The position numbers and the translations under genes were made by a program. A stretch of 64,000 bases of DNA from Tolypothrix sp. PCC 7712. Its GTDB lineage: Bacteria; Cyanobacteriota; Cyanobacteriia; Cyanobacteriales; Nostocaceae. Where the stretch lies: contig NZ_CP063789.1 in assembly GCF_025860405.1 (NCBI RefSeq), forward strand, positions 28,235 through 92,234, written 5' to 3'. Positions 34,516 to 44,399 of the stretch are shown in pieces (position 1 is the first letter of the stretch; every line of letters begins with the position of its first letter). The notes beneath the pieces are model-generated. The model was not told where the DNA came from. It made no database searches and saw only the letters and a program-made list of their open reading frames with translations.

Positions 34516-37500
34516 ATGAAACAAGAGATGATCAAAGTCAATCAGAGCTTAGGTGAAAGTCCAAAATTTGGCCCGTTTACAGGTAGACAATTTGTAATTT
34601 TTGCAGGTGTATTCTGTGTAGTTTTTGGACTTTTGAGCCTACTTTTAGGATTAGATATTTTCTGGGGCTTAGGTTTGGCATTTTGGGCAAGTTTCTCAAT
34701 CGCCCTACTTTCAGGAGATAAACCATATCTTTATTGGTCTAAGATTTACCCAATTATTCCCAGATGGACAAGAGGATATGCCACTTACACTCAAGCACAG
34801 CACAAGAAAAAAGTTGGAACCAGAAAAGTCAAATTGGCTCGCTCATCTCAACCAAAAACTCTCAACCCATTTGAAGATTGGTTGGATTTAACGACAATAG
34901 TCAGACTCAAAAAAGATTCCTACATTATTGGAGCCTATCTACTCAGTAAAAAGCACTTAACTGAAAGTAGTAATACTCTGCAATTAATCTTTGGTTATTC
35001 TTGCACAGGAATTCATCCTTTATTCAACTCTGCACAAGAGATAGAAGCAATTGCCAAGGCTTTTGAAAGTGGCTGTAAAGAAGTCCCACAAAGAGAAAAA
35101 ATCACGTTTAGATGGAGTTCTTTCTGTGATGATAGCGATAGTGCAGAATATTTGATGCAACGCTTAAATCATCCAGCTTCTCCAGAGTGCGAATTCTTAG
35201 ACTGGGGAAGACTTGCCCGCACACAAAAGCTCACTAAAGAAAAAGCCCGTAAGAATATCAAACTCAATATTTACTGGTCATTTACTATAGCTTCTGAAGC
35301 TTTAGAAACCTCAGACCCAGTAGATAAGTTTTTGGTGAAATTGGCTAACTTCTTACAACGCAGATTTACAGATTCTGGCGTTAATCAATTAACCATGAAA
35401 AGATTAACGCAAATATTAACGAAAGCTCTAGAAGCCTCATTAAGATACCAGCAGATTCTTGCAGAGATGGGGTTAAATCCTCAGCCGAAAACAGATAAAG
35501 ATTTATGGCAAGAACTTTGTAAAAATATTGGAGCTAAAGAAGTCACTATTCCGCACACTTTGGTATTTGATGAGCAAGGTGTGAGAGAAGAAATTGATGA
35601 AAAGGCTTGTTTTGATAAACCAATCGAAATTATCAATCAGCCTCATCTGACTTCTATCATCCTCAACAATGGTGTACCTTTCGCAGATAAGCGCTGGATT
35701 TGCTTACCAAACGGTGATGAGAAGAAGTATGTCGGGGTAATGGTATTGAGCCGCAAACCAGAAATCTTTGCTGACACCAAACATCAAATTCGTTTTCTGT
35801 GGGATTTATTTTCGCGTCACAACATTTTTGATGTGGAAATTATCACGGAATTCTCTCCGGCTGACCGAGGAATTACCCGTGCTGCCCAGCAGATGATTAC
35901 TAAACGCTCCAGGGCGTTAGATTTAAATGTGCAGCAGAAAAAATCAATTGATGTTTCTGCCCAAATTAATGTTGAGCGTTCGGTGGAAGCACAACGACAA
36001 CTTTACACAGGAGATGTGCCACTCAATTTAAGCCTGGTGGTGCTGGTTTATCGAGATACAGCAGAGGAAATAGATGATGCTTGCAGACTGATTTCTGGTT
36101 ATATTTCTCAACCTACAGAGCTAACCCGTGAATTTGAATATGCTTGGTTAATCTGGTTGCAGACTTTGTTAATCAGGCTGGAACCAATTTTGATGCGCCC
36201 GTACAATCGGCGGCAAACTTTTTTTGCTAGTGAAATTCTGGGACTGACCAATATAGTGCAAAATAGTCCCGCAGATATGCAAGGGTTTGAGTTGATTGCA
36301 GATGAAGGAGATTCACCTGTAAAAATTGACCTCTCAAAAACTAAAAATATTTTGATTCTGGGTACAACTGGCTCAGGTAAGTCGGTTTTAGTCTCATCCA
36401 TCATTGCCGAGTGCCAAGCTCAGGATATGAGCGTTTTGATGATTGACTTGCCTAATGATGATGGCACAGGTACGTTTGGCGATTACACGCCTTATCACAA
36501 CGGCTTTTACTTTGATATCTCCAAGGAGTCCAATAATTTAGTGCAACCTTTGGACTTATCAAAAATCCCTGTAGAGCAAAGGGAAGAACGAGCTAAGGCG
36601 CACAGGAATGATGTGAACTTGATTGTTCTGCAATTAGTTTTGGGTTCGCAGACTTTTGATGGCTTCTTGTCGCAAACAATTGAGTCTTTAATTCCCCTGG
36701 GGACAAAGGCTTTTTACGATGATCATGATATTCAAAGACGCTTTGCACTTGCTAAGTCAGGGGGATTGGGTTCTGCAGCTTGGGAGAATACCCCGACTTT
36801 AGCAGATATGGAACATTTCTTTGACAAGCAGCATATTAGCCTGGGATATGAGGATGAGAATGTTGAGCGATCGCTTAATTATATCCGGCTGCGCTTTCAA
36901 TATTGGAAAAATAGCAGTATCGGCAATGCCATCTGCCGTCCTTCAACTTTTGACACTGATGCCAAGTTGATTACTTTTGCACTGACGAACTTGCAATCAA
37001 GTAAAGATGCAGAGGTTTTCGGGATGTCTGCATATATCGCCGCTTCTCGCCAATCGCTCTCAGCACCGAATAGCGCGTTCTTCATGGATGAAAGCAGTGT
37101 GTTGTTACGGTTCGCTGCTTTATCGCGGTTGGTAGGTCGTAAATGTGCTACAGCGCGAAAGTCTGGTTGTCGAGTCATGCTGGCTGGGCAAGATATTCTT
37201 TCGATTGCTAATTCAGAAGCTGGTGAGCAGATTTTACAAAATATGCCCTGTCGTTTGATTGGGCGGATAGTGCCTGGGGCAGCCAAGAGTTTTTCTGAGC
37301 ATTTGGGAATTCCTCAAGACATTATTGAGAAAAATGAAAGCTTTCGCCCCAATATCAAGCAGTTATATACGCTCTGGCTGTTGGACTACAACAACAAATA
37401 TATTCGCTGTCGATATTATCCTTCTTACTCAATGTTGGCGTTGGTTGCAAATAGTCGGGAGGAGCAAGCAGCTCGTGACAGATTTAAAGCTATGTATGCA

Positions 37501-37572
37501 GATAAATTTCTATGGGTTGCGGAGTTTTCTAAGTATTACGTGGATTGCATTAAACAGGGTAAGCCTCTATGA
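34516..37572 (+). CDS. virB4-like: VirB3-VirB4-like fused secretion ATPase
   Basis: From ATG 34516 the product is 1,018 aa. Residues about 20-75 form two membrane helices (FVIFAGVFCVVFGLLSLLLG; LGLAFWASFSIALLSGD), as in VirB3/PrgI-type subunits, fused to a VirB4 ATPase. Walker A is LILGTTGSGKSVLVS near residue 614 and Walker B is AFFMDESSVLLRF near residue 855. VirB4 powers pilus assembly and substrate transfer at the inner membrane. Its stop overlaps the next start (ATGA). Confidence 0.85.
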   Translation: MKQEMIKVNQSLGESPKFGPFTGRQFVIFAGVFCVVFGLLSLLLGLDIFWGLGLAFWASFSIALLSGDKPYLYWSKIYPIIPRWTRGYATYTQAQHKKKVGTRKVKLARSSQPKTLNPFEDWLDLTTIVRLKKDSYIIGAYLLSKKHLTESSNTLQLIFGYSCTGIHPLFNSAQEIEAIAKAFESGCKEVPQREKITFRWSSFCDDSDSAEYLMQRLNHPASPECEFLDWGRLARTQKLTKEKARKNIKLNIYWSFTIASEALETSDPVDKFLVKLANFLQRRFTDSGVNQLTMKRLTQILTKALEASLRYQQILAEMGLNPQPKTDKDLWQELCKNIGAKEVTIPHTLVFDEQGVREEIDEKACFDKPIEIINQPHLTSIILNNGVPFADKRWICLPNGDEKKYVGVMVLSRKPEIFADTKHQIRFLWDLFSRHNIFDVEIITEFSPADRGITRAAQQMITKRSRALDLNVQQKKSIDVSAQINVERSVEAQRQLYTGDVPLNLSLVVLVYRDTAEEIDDACRLISGYISQPTELTREFEYAWLIWLQTLLIRLEPILMRPYNRRQTFFASEILGLTNIVQNSPADMQGFELIADEGDSPVKIDLSKTKNILILGTTGSGKSVLVSSIIAECQAQDMSVLMIDLPNDDGTGTFGDYTPYHNGFYFDISKESNNLVQPLDLSKIPVEQREERAKAHRNDVNLIVLQLVLGSQTFDGFLSQTIESLIPLGTKAFYDDHDIQRRFALAKSGGLGSAAWENTPTLADMEHFFDKQHISLGYEDENVERSLNYIRLRFQYWKNSSIGNAICRPSTFDTDAKLITFALTNLQSSKDAEVFGMSAYIAASRQSLSAPNSAFFMDESSVLLRFAALSRLVGRKCATARKSGCRVMLAGQDILSIANSEAGEQILQNMPCRLIGRIVPGAAKSFSEHLGIPQDIIEKNESFRPNIKQLYTLWLLDYNNKYIRCRYYPSYSMLALVANSREEQAARDRFKAMYADKFLWVAEFSKYYVDCIKQGKPL

Positions 37573-38126
37573 AAAAGTTAGAATTTGTTACTAAATTAGC
37601 ACAATATAAAGTCTTGCTAGGCATTTTAGGAGTGTTAGCGGCATGGGCATCTTTTGAAGTTTGGAAGTGGAATCAGGCACAGCATGAGAAATATATTGCT
37701 CAGAAAGAAGAAGCTTGTCAGCAAGCTATAGAAACAGCTAGTAATGATGTTCAAAGTGACCGATTTCTCAAATCTGTTTATTATGCAGGTTTAATGAATA
37801 AAAAATCTAGATTTCAATTAAAACAACCAGGTATAAATACTGAATTTCAAGCGAATAAAGATTATATTTTAATGCATTCTCAGCCAGTATCTCTAATACC
37901 TGAATCCCCGCGATATGAGGGAAGTTTATTTGCAAGGCTCTCTAAAAAAACCGATAACAAACCTCCTGCACCATTGATAGTAACTGGTAAGAAATTAGTG
38001 GGACAACAAGCAGAAGTAATATCTGCTTGCTCGCCTAAATCTTTTACAGTCTCAAGAGAGAACTTATATGAAATCACTCAACCAATTGACGTTACCCCTT
38101 ATCTGCCGCCGTTTAGCAGTTTTTAG
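37569..38126 (+). CDS. Bitopic membrane protein of the conjugation operon
   Basis: A 185-aa protein with one N-terminal hydrophobic helix (LLGILGVLAAWASFEVW) and a soluble, Lys/Gln-rich domain that would be periplasmic. No family recognised. Translational coupling on both sides (4-nt overlap with virB4, 59-nt overlap with the next gene) ties it to the secretion apparatus. Confidence 0.6.
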   Translation: MKKLEFVTKLAQYKVLLGILGVLAAWASFEVWKWNQAQHEKYIAQKEEACQQAIETASNDVQSDRFLKSVYYAGLMNKKSRFQLKQPGINTEFQANKDYILMHSQPVSLIPESPRYEGSLFARLSKKTDNKPPAPLIVTGKKLVGQQAEVISACSPKSFTVSRENLYEITQPIDVTPYLPPFSSF

Positions 38127-38826
38127 CAGCTTCATAATTCTATTTTTCCTATTTTCAGCTTTACCAGCTAGGGCTGGAGCATCTTTTCTTAATCAACTCC
38201 AACAGGTTCTTGTGAGCCTAAAAACTTCCATTGAGCAGTACAAACAAGAATTCAGCCAGCAGTGGCAAGAATTAAATGCAGATTTAAACGATGCTATCAG
38301 TTCTACAGTGGGAGATTTAGGAATACCTGACCCTTTAAAAGCTGGTAAAAAAATTAAGGTTGTTATTCAAGAACAAGAGACAGATTTAGTGCAAACTGAT
38401 TCGCAAACCCAAGGTGATAATGCTCAAAGAAACTGGCATCAATCTTACATTTATGGACTGTCTGAGTCGGTTTTGGGTAGAGAAGGACAGAAAACTCAAG
38501 CCCAAGAGGGTGAAATGTCTAATCAGGCTTTGGCAACTTCATCTAATAACACAGATGAGGTTCAAAATGATGTGATTACTCAGGACATTCTCAAAAAAAT
38601 GGCAGTGCAGAATTTGCAAACCACAATTATTACTAAATCGATTCATAGCGAATCCCAAAAACAAACTAGAGCTTTATCAGCCGCAAACATTAATCTGAGT
38701 GATATTTCCAGTAGGTTAGATGAACAAGCAAGACAAGAACAAGCTAATAGTAATTCCAGTGCTAAACAAATTATAGGTGCGGCGGCTTTTGCTGATAGTT
38801 TCTGGGGTAAGCAAGATGCTAAATAA
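38068..38826 (+). CDS. Secreted VirB5/TrbJ-like protein
   Basis: A 252-aa protein with a typical signal peptide (RRLAVFSSFIILFFLFSALP, cleavage after ARA), which fixes the start at 38068 despite a 59-nt overlap with the previous gene. The mature part is helical and Gln-rich, with a coiled-coil start and end, similar in plan to VirB5/TrbJ pilus-tip proteins. Position before a VirB6-like gene supports this. Confidence 0.55.
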   Translation: MKSLNQLTLPLICRRLAVFSSFIILFFLFSALPARAGASFLNQLQQVLVSLKTSIEQYKQEFSQQWQELNADLNDAISSTVGDLGIPDPLKAGKKIKVVIQEQETDLVQTDSQTQGDNAQRNWHQSYIYGLSESVLGREGQKTQAQEGEMSNQALATSSNNTDEVQNDVITQDILKKMAVQNLQTTIITKSIHSESQKQTRALSAANINLSDISSRLDEQARQEQANSNSSAKQIIGAAAFADSFWGKQDAK

Positions 38827-39865
38827 TCTGACGTTCTGGTACTTACTAGATGTAACTGGACATACTAATGCTGAAGATATCGTTGATGGTGCTATTAATG
38901 GCTCACGATTAGTTGTATCTTCATTTACTCAAGATTGGCAAGATTTAGCTAATGGACAGAGTGAAATATATAAAGCAGTAGTCACTATCTCTGCCTTATG
39001 TGGTGTTGTATTTGTTTCTTTTTGGTCAGTAGGTTGGTATTCACGCATGATGCAAGAAGGATGGAGCCATGATGTTTTAAATGAGATGGTATATCCATTA
39101 TTGGTGTGTTTGATGTTGACAATCAATAATGGTCAATTACTTGCTAGTACTTCTTTAATGTTTCGGAATACAGCTATTAATTTAAATGATAAGGTGCTAA
39201 GTATTACGCGCAACGGTATTAGTTTAAGAGATGCAATTCGCACTACCAATATGAATCAGGCATTTGCGCTTTCAGCCCAAGCACAAATGCAAGAGTGTGA
39301 AAAAAAGCCTACCAGTGCCAAGGATAATCAAGGAAACCCGATAAATCCGCGAGAGATTTGTCAAAAAGAGAAGGCGGCTCAGGTGACAAAGCAAGCTCAA
39401 GACTATCGAGATAAATATGGATTACCTGCTTATTCAAATAGCTGGAATCCATTAGATATTGCTGGTCAAACTATCAATTCAATGGTGCAAGCTTTATCAT
39501 GGATTATCTTTAGTGGATTACAAGCAGCGTTTCAGTATGTTGTGCAAGTAGCATTTTTATTGAATGCTTACATTGCGCCTATCTTTTTGGTGCTTTCGCT
39601 TTTTCCTTTTGGTACTAAACCTATCTATGCTTGGTTTGCAGGCTGGTTGGCACTTACTTTAGTACTGATATCATATTCAATTATTTGTGGAATTGCTGCT
39701 AGCTCAATTGTAAATGCAGATAGTAACAATCCTTTGTTTTTACAGTTGATAGAAGCGATTTTATCTCCGATTTTAGCAATAGCAATAGGTGCTGGTGGAG
39801 GGATGGCAGTTTTCTCTGCTTTCTCTAGTAGTGGTAGGTTAATCTCTGGGAGGATATTCAGATGA
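38816..39865 (+). CDS. VirB6/TrbL-like polytopic membrane protein
   Basis: From ATG 38816 (MLNNLTFWYLLD), 349 aa. About five or six hydrophobic segments: AVVTISALCGVVFVSFWSVG; MVYPLLVCLMLTIN; ALSWIIFSGLQAAF; FLLNAYIAPIFLVLSLFPF; GWLALTLVLISYSIICGIAA; ILSPILAIAIGAGGGMAVFS. The central loop is charged. This matches the VirB6 channel component in type IV secretion. It overlaps its neighbours by 11 and 4 nt. Confidence 0.7.
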   Translation: MLNNLTFWYLLDVTGHTNAEDIVDGAINGSRLVVSSFTQDWQDLANGQSEIYKAVVTISALCGVVFVSFWSVGWYSRMMQEGWSHDVLNEMVYPLLVCLMLTINNGQLLASTSLMFRNTAINLNDKVLSITRNGISLRDAIRTTNMNQAFALSAQAQMQECEKKPTSAKDNQGNPINPREICQKEKAAQVTKQAQDYRDKYGLPAYSNSWNPLDIAGQTINSMVQALSWIIFSGLQAAFQYVVQVAFLLNAYIAPIFLVLSLFPFGTKPIYAWFAGWLALTLVLISYSIICGIAASSIVNADSNNPLFLQLIEAILSPILAIAIGAGGGMAVFSAFSSSGRLISGRIFR

Positions 39866-40578
39866 AATTACTGGATAAGAAAGAGATTAATTTTACTCCT
39901 TTGGTATCTATAGGACAAACTGTTATTTTAATATTTTTATTTTTAATTACTCTCGCTAATTCCAGTAGATTGGGTAAGATTTCTAATAGCAAGCCAACTT
40001 TAGTTGAACTTCAAGATGGAACTTCTATTAGGGCAGTTGCGATGGGAGAAAAAGACCGCACTGACCAAGCTATTATGGATTTTGTGGGGCGGACTATGAT
40101 GAATTTGATGAGTTGGAATGCTCTACCCAAATCATCTGACGAAAATCTCGACCCCAGGAATTTAAAAATTGACCCTGGTATCCAGATATCTGATAAAAAA
40201 GTTACTACAAATACCTGGAATGCTGGATTTGCATTATCAGAAGATTTTCGGGCTAGTTTTTTACGAGAAATAGCAGCTTTAACGCCATCTGATGTATTTA
40301 ATGGTGAGACACAATCAGCCTTAGTAGTGCGTTATCTTGCGCCGCCAGAAAAATTATCTCCTGGTCAATGGCGCATAGATATGGTTGCTAATTTAGTGGT
40401 TTTTAAAGGTAAAGACCAGTCAGGTAAAGGAATTTCTTTTAATAAAACTATTTTTGTCAGAGCGGTAGATACTCCACCTTTACCGAATAATCCTTCAAAA
40501 CAACAGTTAGCAGCTTATAACGCCAGAATTGCAGGAATGGAAATTTATCGCATCCAAGATGTAGATTTGGGCAGGTGA
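39862..40578 (+). CDS. VirB8-like inner membrane protein
   Basis: A 238-aa bitopic protein: one helix near residues 17-36 (IGQTVILIFLFLITLA) and a periplasmic domain with alternating strand and helix patterns (QWRIDMVANLVVFKGKDQS; KTIFVRAVDTPPLP), compatible with the NTF2-like fold of VirB8/TraE. Located between virB6-like and virB10-like genes as in canonical operons. Confidence 0.6.
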   Translation: MKLLDKKEINFTPLVSIGQTVILIFLFLITLANSSRLGKISNSKPTLVELQDGTSIRAVAMGEKDRTDQAIMDFVGRTMMNLMSWNALPKSSDENLDPRNLKIDPGIQISDKKVTTNTWNAGFALSEDFRASFLREIAALTPSDVFNGETQSALVVRYLAPPEKLSPGQWRIDMVANLVVFKGKDQSGKGISFNKTIFVRAVDTPPLPNNPSKQQLAAYNARIAGMEIYRIQDVDLGR

Positions 40579-40582
40579 TGTT

Positions 40583-42109
40583 ATGTCAATTCAGGTTGTT
40601 GAAAATTCAAATTCTTCTACTAATAAAGAATCTAACAATCGTAGCCAAGAATTTGCTCAGATGAATGGTGTAGAGATTGAAAAAAATTCATCATCATCGA
40701 TAGAAGTAACGCTCTCTGAGCAACCAAAGGAACCAGAAGAAGTTGTCACAACTCGCCCGATAGCAGGACATCCTTTGTTGAAAGGCTTGACAGTTTCTGG
40801 TGGAGTTCTGCTATTAGTTCTGATTTTTTGGGGGATGATTGGCACATTGACAGGAGCTTTAAATGAAAAGGGCAATAATCAAACCCAACAAAATGCAAAA
40901 ACTAACCAAGAGATGAAAAAACAAGAGGAGGATACGGAGGACGGAAATCTCAAAACTGCTATGGCTATCACTACCCAAAAAGGTGAATTGCAATCTATTA
41001 GTAAAAAAGATAATGGGGATGTATCACCCACGCCATCACCGACAACTACCCCAACAGCTACTGTTACTGTTAGGACTCAACCAAGAATAACGCGATCGCC
41101 AACCACATATCAAGCACCGCCACCACCTATTCCAGTTACCAGACCTAGTACAAGCTATCAAGCTACTCCCCCAATTAAACAACTTGCTTCTGTGCCTACC
41201 TCTGCACCGCAACCTAAACCCGTAAAATCTAATGTTGGCAATACCAACCCATTACCTTCAGTTAGAACCACTCCCAAAGACCCGATGCAGGAATGGTTAG
41301 CAGTAGCCAATATAGGAAATTATGCTTCTAGCGATTCTGGCAGTGGAGAATCCAAGCATGAGGAGCCAGATTTGAAAAATGCTGAGGTAGAGGGGGGTAC
41401 AGGAGTTAAGCCAGTTAGTGTTTCTAATCCCAATCAAGATTCACCTCAATTACCGCAGACTAACTACGATGGTAAGCGGGTATTGGTTGGAACTCGTGCG
41501 GCGGGTGTGATGGAAACTCCCATTGCTTGGGTGGGTAGTGGCGTAAATAATCAACAGCAAGCACAGAATTGTTTAATTAAATTGTCGGAACCTCTCAAAG
41601 CTTTTGATGGTAAAGAAGTATTACCTAAGGGGTCTTATGTTGTTGCTATCCTCAATCCCACTAATTCAGAAATAGCTCAGATGACGGCGGTTTCTGCACT
41701 TATTAATAGTGGTGGTCAGACACAAGAAAGACAACTGCCAGCAAATTCTATTTTGATATTAGGTAAAAATGGTAATTTACTAAAGGCTGAATCTCGTAAA
41801 GGTGGCAGTAATTTAGGCAATTCGCTCATAGCATCTCTGCTAGGAGGTTTATCTAAAGCTGCTGAAATTCAAAATCGAGCTAATTCCGAGACAACAATTA
41901 GCTCATTAGGTACGACTACTACAACTACAAGTAATGGTGAGAAAGATTTAGTAGCTGGTTTTGCCCAAGGAAGTATCAATGAAATTTTGTCGAGGATGAA
42001 AAACTCCAATGAGCAGCAATTACAAAGACTACAGCAACAACAACAAGTGTTTGTTATTGAAGCAGGTAAGCAAGTACAAGTTTTCGTGAATCAATCTATT
42101 TTGATATGA
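40583..42109 (+). CDS. virB10-like: VirB10/TrbI-like protein
   Basis: A 508-aa protein: cytoplasmic N-terminus of about 70 residues, one membrane helix (GGVLLLVLIFWGMIGTL), a long Pro/Thr-rich periplasmic linker with PTPSPTTTPTATVTVRT and PPPPIPVTRP, and a C-terminal beta-barrel domain (GTRAAGVMETPIAWVGSG; LSEPLKAFDGKEVLPKGS) ending in FVIEAGKQVQVFVNQSI. This is the layout of VirB10, which spans both membranes. An insertion with short tandem repeats separates it from virB9. Confidence 0.8.
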   Translation: MSIQVVENSNSSTNKESNNRSQEFAQMNGVEIEKNSSSSIEVTLSEQPKEPEEVVTTRPIAGHPLLKGLTVSGGVLLLVLIFWGMIGTLTGALNEKGNNQTQQNAKTNQEMKKQEEDTEDGNLKTAMAITTQKGELQSISKKDNGDVSPTPSPTTTPTATVTVRTQPRITRSPTTYQAPPPPIPVTRPSTSYQATPPIKQLASVPTSAPQPKPVKSNVGNTNPLPSVRTTPKDPMQEWLAVANIGNYASSDSGSGESKHEEPDLKNAEVEGGTGVKPVSVSNPNQDSPQLPQTNYDGKRVLVGTRAAGVMETPIAWVGSGVNNQQQAQNCLIKLSEPLKAFDGKEVLPKGSYVVAILNPTNSEIAQMTAVSALINSGGQTQERQLPANSILILGKNGNLLKAESRKGGSNLGNSLIASLLGGLSKAAEIQNRANSETTISSLGTTTTTTSNGEKDLVAGFAQGSINEILSRMKNSNEQQLQRLQQQQQVFVIEAGKQVQVFVNQSILI

Positions 42110-42272
42110 AGTCGCAAGTCGCAAGTCGCAAGTCGCAAGTCAGAAGTTAGAAGTTGAAAGTTGGAATGAATTTTATTGCTAATTAATTTATCAAAAGCTC
42201 TCTTGCATTTTTCATTATTCTATCTCCTGACTTCTGCGATAATTTTCATGAATCAATCTATTATGATATGAA
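42082..42272 (+). repeat. Heptamer tandem repeats between 29-bp direct repeats
   Basis: AAGTCGC occurs four and a half times at 42109-42141, followed by degenerate AAGTTAG/AAGTTGA/AAGTTGG units. The segment is bracketed by 29-bp direct repeats (42082-42110 and 42244-42272, two mismatches) covering the end of the virB10-like gene and the start of the virB9-like gene. Confidence 0.85.
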
Positions 42273-43203
42273 ACGTTGCAGTTTATTCCTGATAACTACT
42301 TTAATTATCAGTGCTATTCCTAGCATATCTTTAGCATTACCATCCAATACGGTTTGGTTTAAAAAATTATCTGTTGATGCAAGCTTGGAGAGGGAAGAGT
42401 CATTGAACAGTAACTCTCTTGCTTCCCCAGCTTATCCAAAGCTTATTGCACTACCGCCAGCTATAAATGTATATTCACAAGATGCTCAAGGTCACAACTC
42501 TAATGGAATTGATTTAAAAGTTTGGAGTGGTTACGGGCTAACTATCAACTTTATCTCTACAGGTGAAACTATTAAGCAGGTTTGGCTAGGAGACCCTTCC
42601 CATTTTGCTCTTAGTTCTAATGGCAATTTATGTCAGCGTGGTGCATCAAATAATGAAAATTGTGGGAATGGAGGAGCTACAGTTTTATTTTTGAGGCAGA
42701 TTAAACCGATTGATTTTCCATCTCTCACTTCTTCTGTTGATGGCAGTACTGTGATGACCGTGATTACTAATAGTTCTCTTGGTCAAAAACAGTATCAATT
42801 TAAGTTGATTCCGGCTAAAGGTAAGCCAGAGTACACAAGTCTTATTATTAAACCTGATTCTGATAGACCAAAGCCTCTATTAGTTGAAAAGCCAAACAAC
42901 AGTAATTTTAACACTCCTACTAATACTGCCAATCGAAATTCGACTCCAATAAATAGATTCTCCAACAATAATTCTCCAGTTTTAAATGCTTCATCATTAA
43001 GAAATGATGCCAATTCTATTGCCGTTGGTTTAGCTGTTGCAGTTGGTAACGGCACAATTAAACCCAAATCTGGAGAATGGCGGAAAGCACAAGATACTAT
43101 TCGCTTACTGAGGAAAGGTAAACCGAGAGTAGAAGCTATCCGATTATCAGGTATTCCCCAAAACCTCTTTAACCAATTAATTCAATGGGGGCAAAGGCGG
43201 TGA
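42268..43203 (+). CDS. virB9-like: VirB9/TrbG-like outer-membrane-complex protein
   Basis: A 311-aa protein with a signal peptide (CSLFLITTLIISAIPSISLA). The next part (YGLTINFISTGETIKQVWLG, FLRQIKPIDFPSLTSSVDGS, TVMTVITNSSLGQKQYQF) fits the N-terminal beta domain of VirB9/TrbG. An Asn-rich linker and a basic C-terminal helical part follow instead of the usual C-terminal beta domain, so it is diverged. The N-terminal coding region overlaps the direct repeat described above. Confidence 0.6.
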   Translation: MKRCSLFLITTLIISAIPSISLALPSNTVWFKKLSVDASLEREESLNSNSLASPAYPKLIALPPAINVYSQDAQGHNSNGIDLKVWSGYGLTINFISTGETIKQVWLGDPSHFALSSNGNLCQRGASNNENCGNGGATVLFLRQIKPIDFPSLTSSVDGSTVMTVITNSSLGQKQYQFKLIPAKGKPEYTSLIIKPDSDRPKPLLVEKPNNSNFNTPTNTANRNSTPINRFSNNNSPVLNASSLRNDANSIAVGLAVAVGNGTIKPKSGEWRKAQDTIRLLRKGKPRVEAIRLSGIPQNLFNQLIQWGQRR

Positions 43204-44399
43204 TTTTAAATAAGGTTGTTCTCTTAACAATTTCTACTTCTTTAATTGCTATTTCACTATTAGAATTACCAAGTATAGCAATTGCAGAAATCCCAACAGT
43301 TACTCATACTTCTGGGAAATATCAATTAAAGTCTCCTGATTGGACAAAGATAAACTGGAGTAGTTTAGATACAGTTCAGGAGCCTGGATACATCAATGTT
43401 TCAGCAGATATTGCTGCTAAATTAGGCTATAATCCTTCCCGTTCTTGGTCAGCCGGACAGAATATTGATTCTGTGGTTATGTTAGGTGATGTGGATGAAG
43501 CTTTTACACAAAGTCAATTTACTTTGAACCTGATAGCTGAAATCACCTCAAATCAGATTGATTCTTTAACATTACAAGATTTTGGTTTGATGAAGTGGCA
43601 GACTCTCGGTTCAGTAGCTCAAGCAATTCCCAACTTGAAAAATATTAATGTCAGTCAGATTAAACCTATTCAAGACTTGCTAAAAACTGCTGGATTTTCT
43701 CCCAATGGTACGTTATCTCAAGTTTTATCTGACAACCCAAAAGCAAGTAATATATCATTCGGTAATTTAGATTTAAGTAAATATCCGTTAAGTTCAATTC
43801 CTCAATTAACAGAAACAAGGATTAGCAAATTTCTCAACTGGCAACAAAGTTTTATTAATCAAGTTCCTGGGTTGAATAAAGTACCTTTTGATAAAATGCC
43901 CCAACCGATTAATTCTGGGTTGGATGTCGTTGGTATTGCTTCTGTGGTTTTAGGTAAATCTGAACGTGGAGATTCTAGGGCAAGAGAAAGCTATTTTGTA
44001 TCAGGTAAGGTAACTCGTTCTAATCAAACTGTTGCTGTTGCTTGTGGAGTGGGTCAAGAATGTCCTTACTTGGAATTGGGGGATGTTGCGGGGCAACAAG
44101 GCAATCTTTACGGTAAGCGTTGGGCTTCTGGTTCCTCACAAAAGGTAGATGGCGGTTTTGGGATATTGCAACGTGTTAATGGTGGTAAAGAACCTACAGG
44201 TAGGTTGGTCTATGGTTCTGGTTTCAAAGTCGTCCTTACGGGTGTTAATGAATCTACTGGGACTGCCAACTTTGGTTTATTCTTTCGTATTTGCGTTAAC
44301 TTCTTTGGAACTGGTAAATCTTGCACTCCCTACTTTATTGGCCCAGTCCCTTGGGTTCCAGTTAAGGAGAATGATTTAATTATTTTGGGTAAAGGATGA
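43185..44399 (+). CDS. Exported protein of the conjugation operon, unknown
   Basis: A 404-aa protein with a signal peptide (LTISTSLIAISLLELPSIAI, cleavage after Ala). The mature region contains short helical repeats (DLLKTAGFSPNGTLSQVLSD; KYPLSSIPQLTETRISKFL) and a C-terminal part with several cysteines (VACGVGQECPYLELGD; FFRICVNFFGTGKSCTPYF). Overlaps with both neighbours (19 and 4 nt) place it in the operon. It may be a cyanobacterium-specific outer-membrane or periplasmic component. Confidence 0.55.
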   Translation: MGAKAVILNKVVLLTISTSLIAISLLELPSIAIAEIPTVTHTSGKYQLKSPDWTKINWSSLDTVQEPGYINVSADIAAKLGYNPSRSWSAGQNIDSVVMLGDVDEAFTQSQFTLNLIAEITSNQIDSLTLQDFGLMKWQTLGSVAQAIPNLKNINVSQIKPIQDLLKTAGFSPNGTLSQVLSDNPKASNISFGNLDLSKYPLSSIPQLTETRISKFLNWQQSFINQVPGLNKVPFDKMPQPINSGLDVVGIASVVLGKSERGDSRARESYFVSGKVTRSNQTVAVACGVGQECPYLELGDVAGQQGNLYGKRWASGSSQKVDGGFGILQRVNGGKEPTGRLVYGSGFKVVLTGVNESTGTANFGLFFRICVNFFGTGKSCTPYFIGPVPWVPVKENDLIILGKG

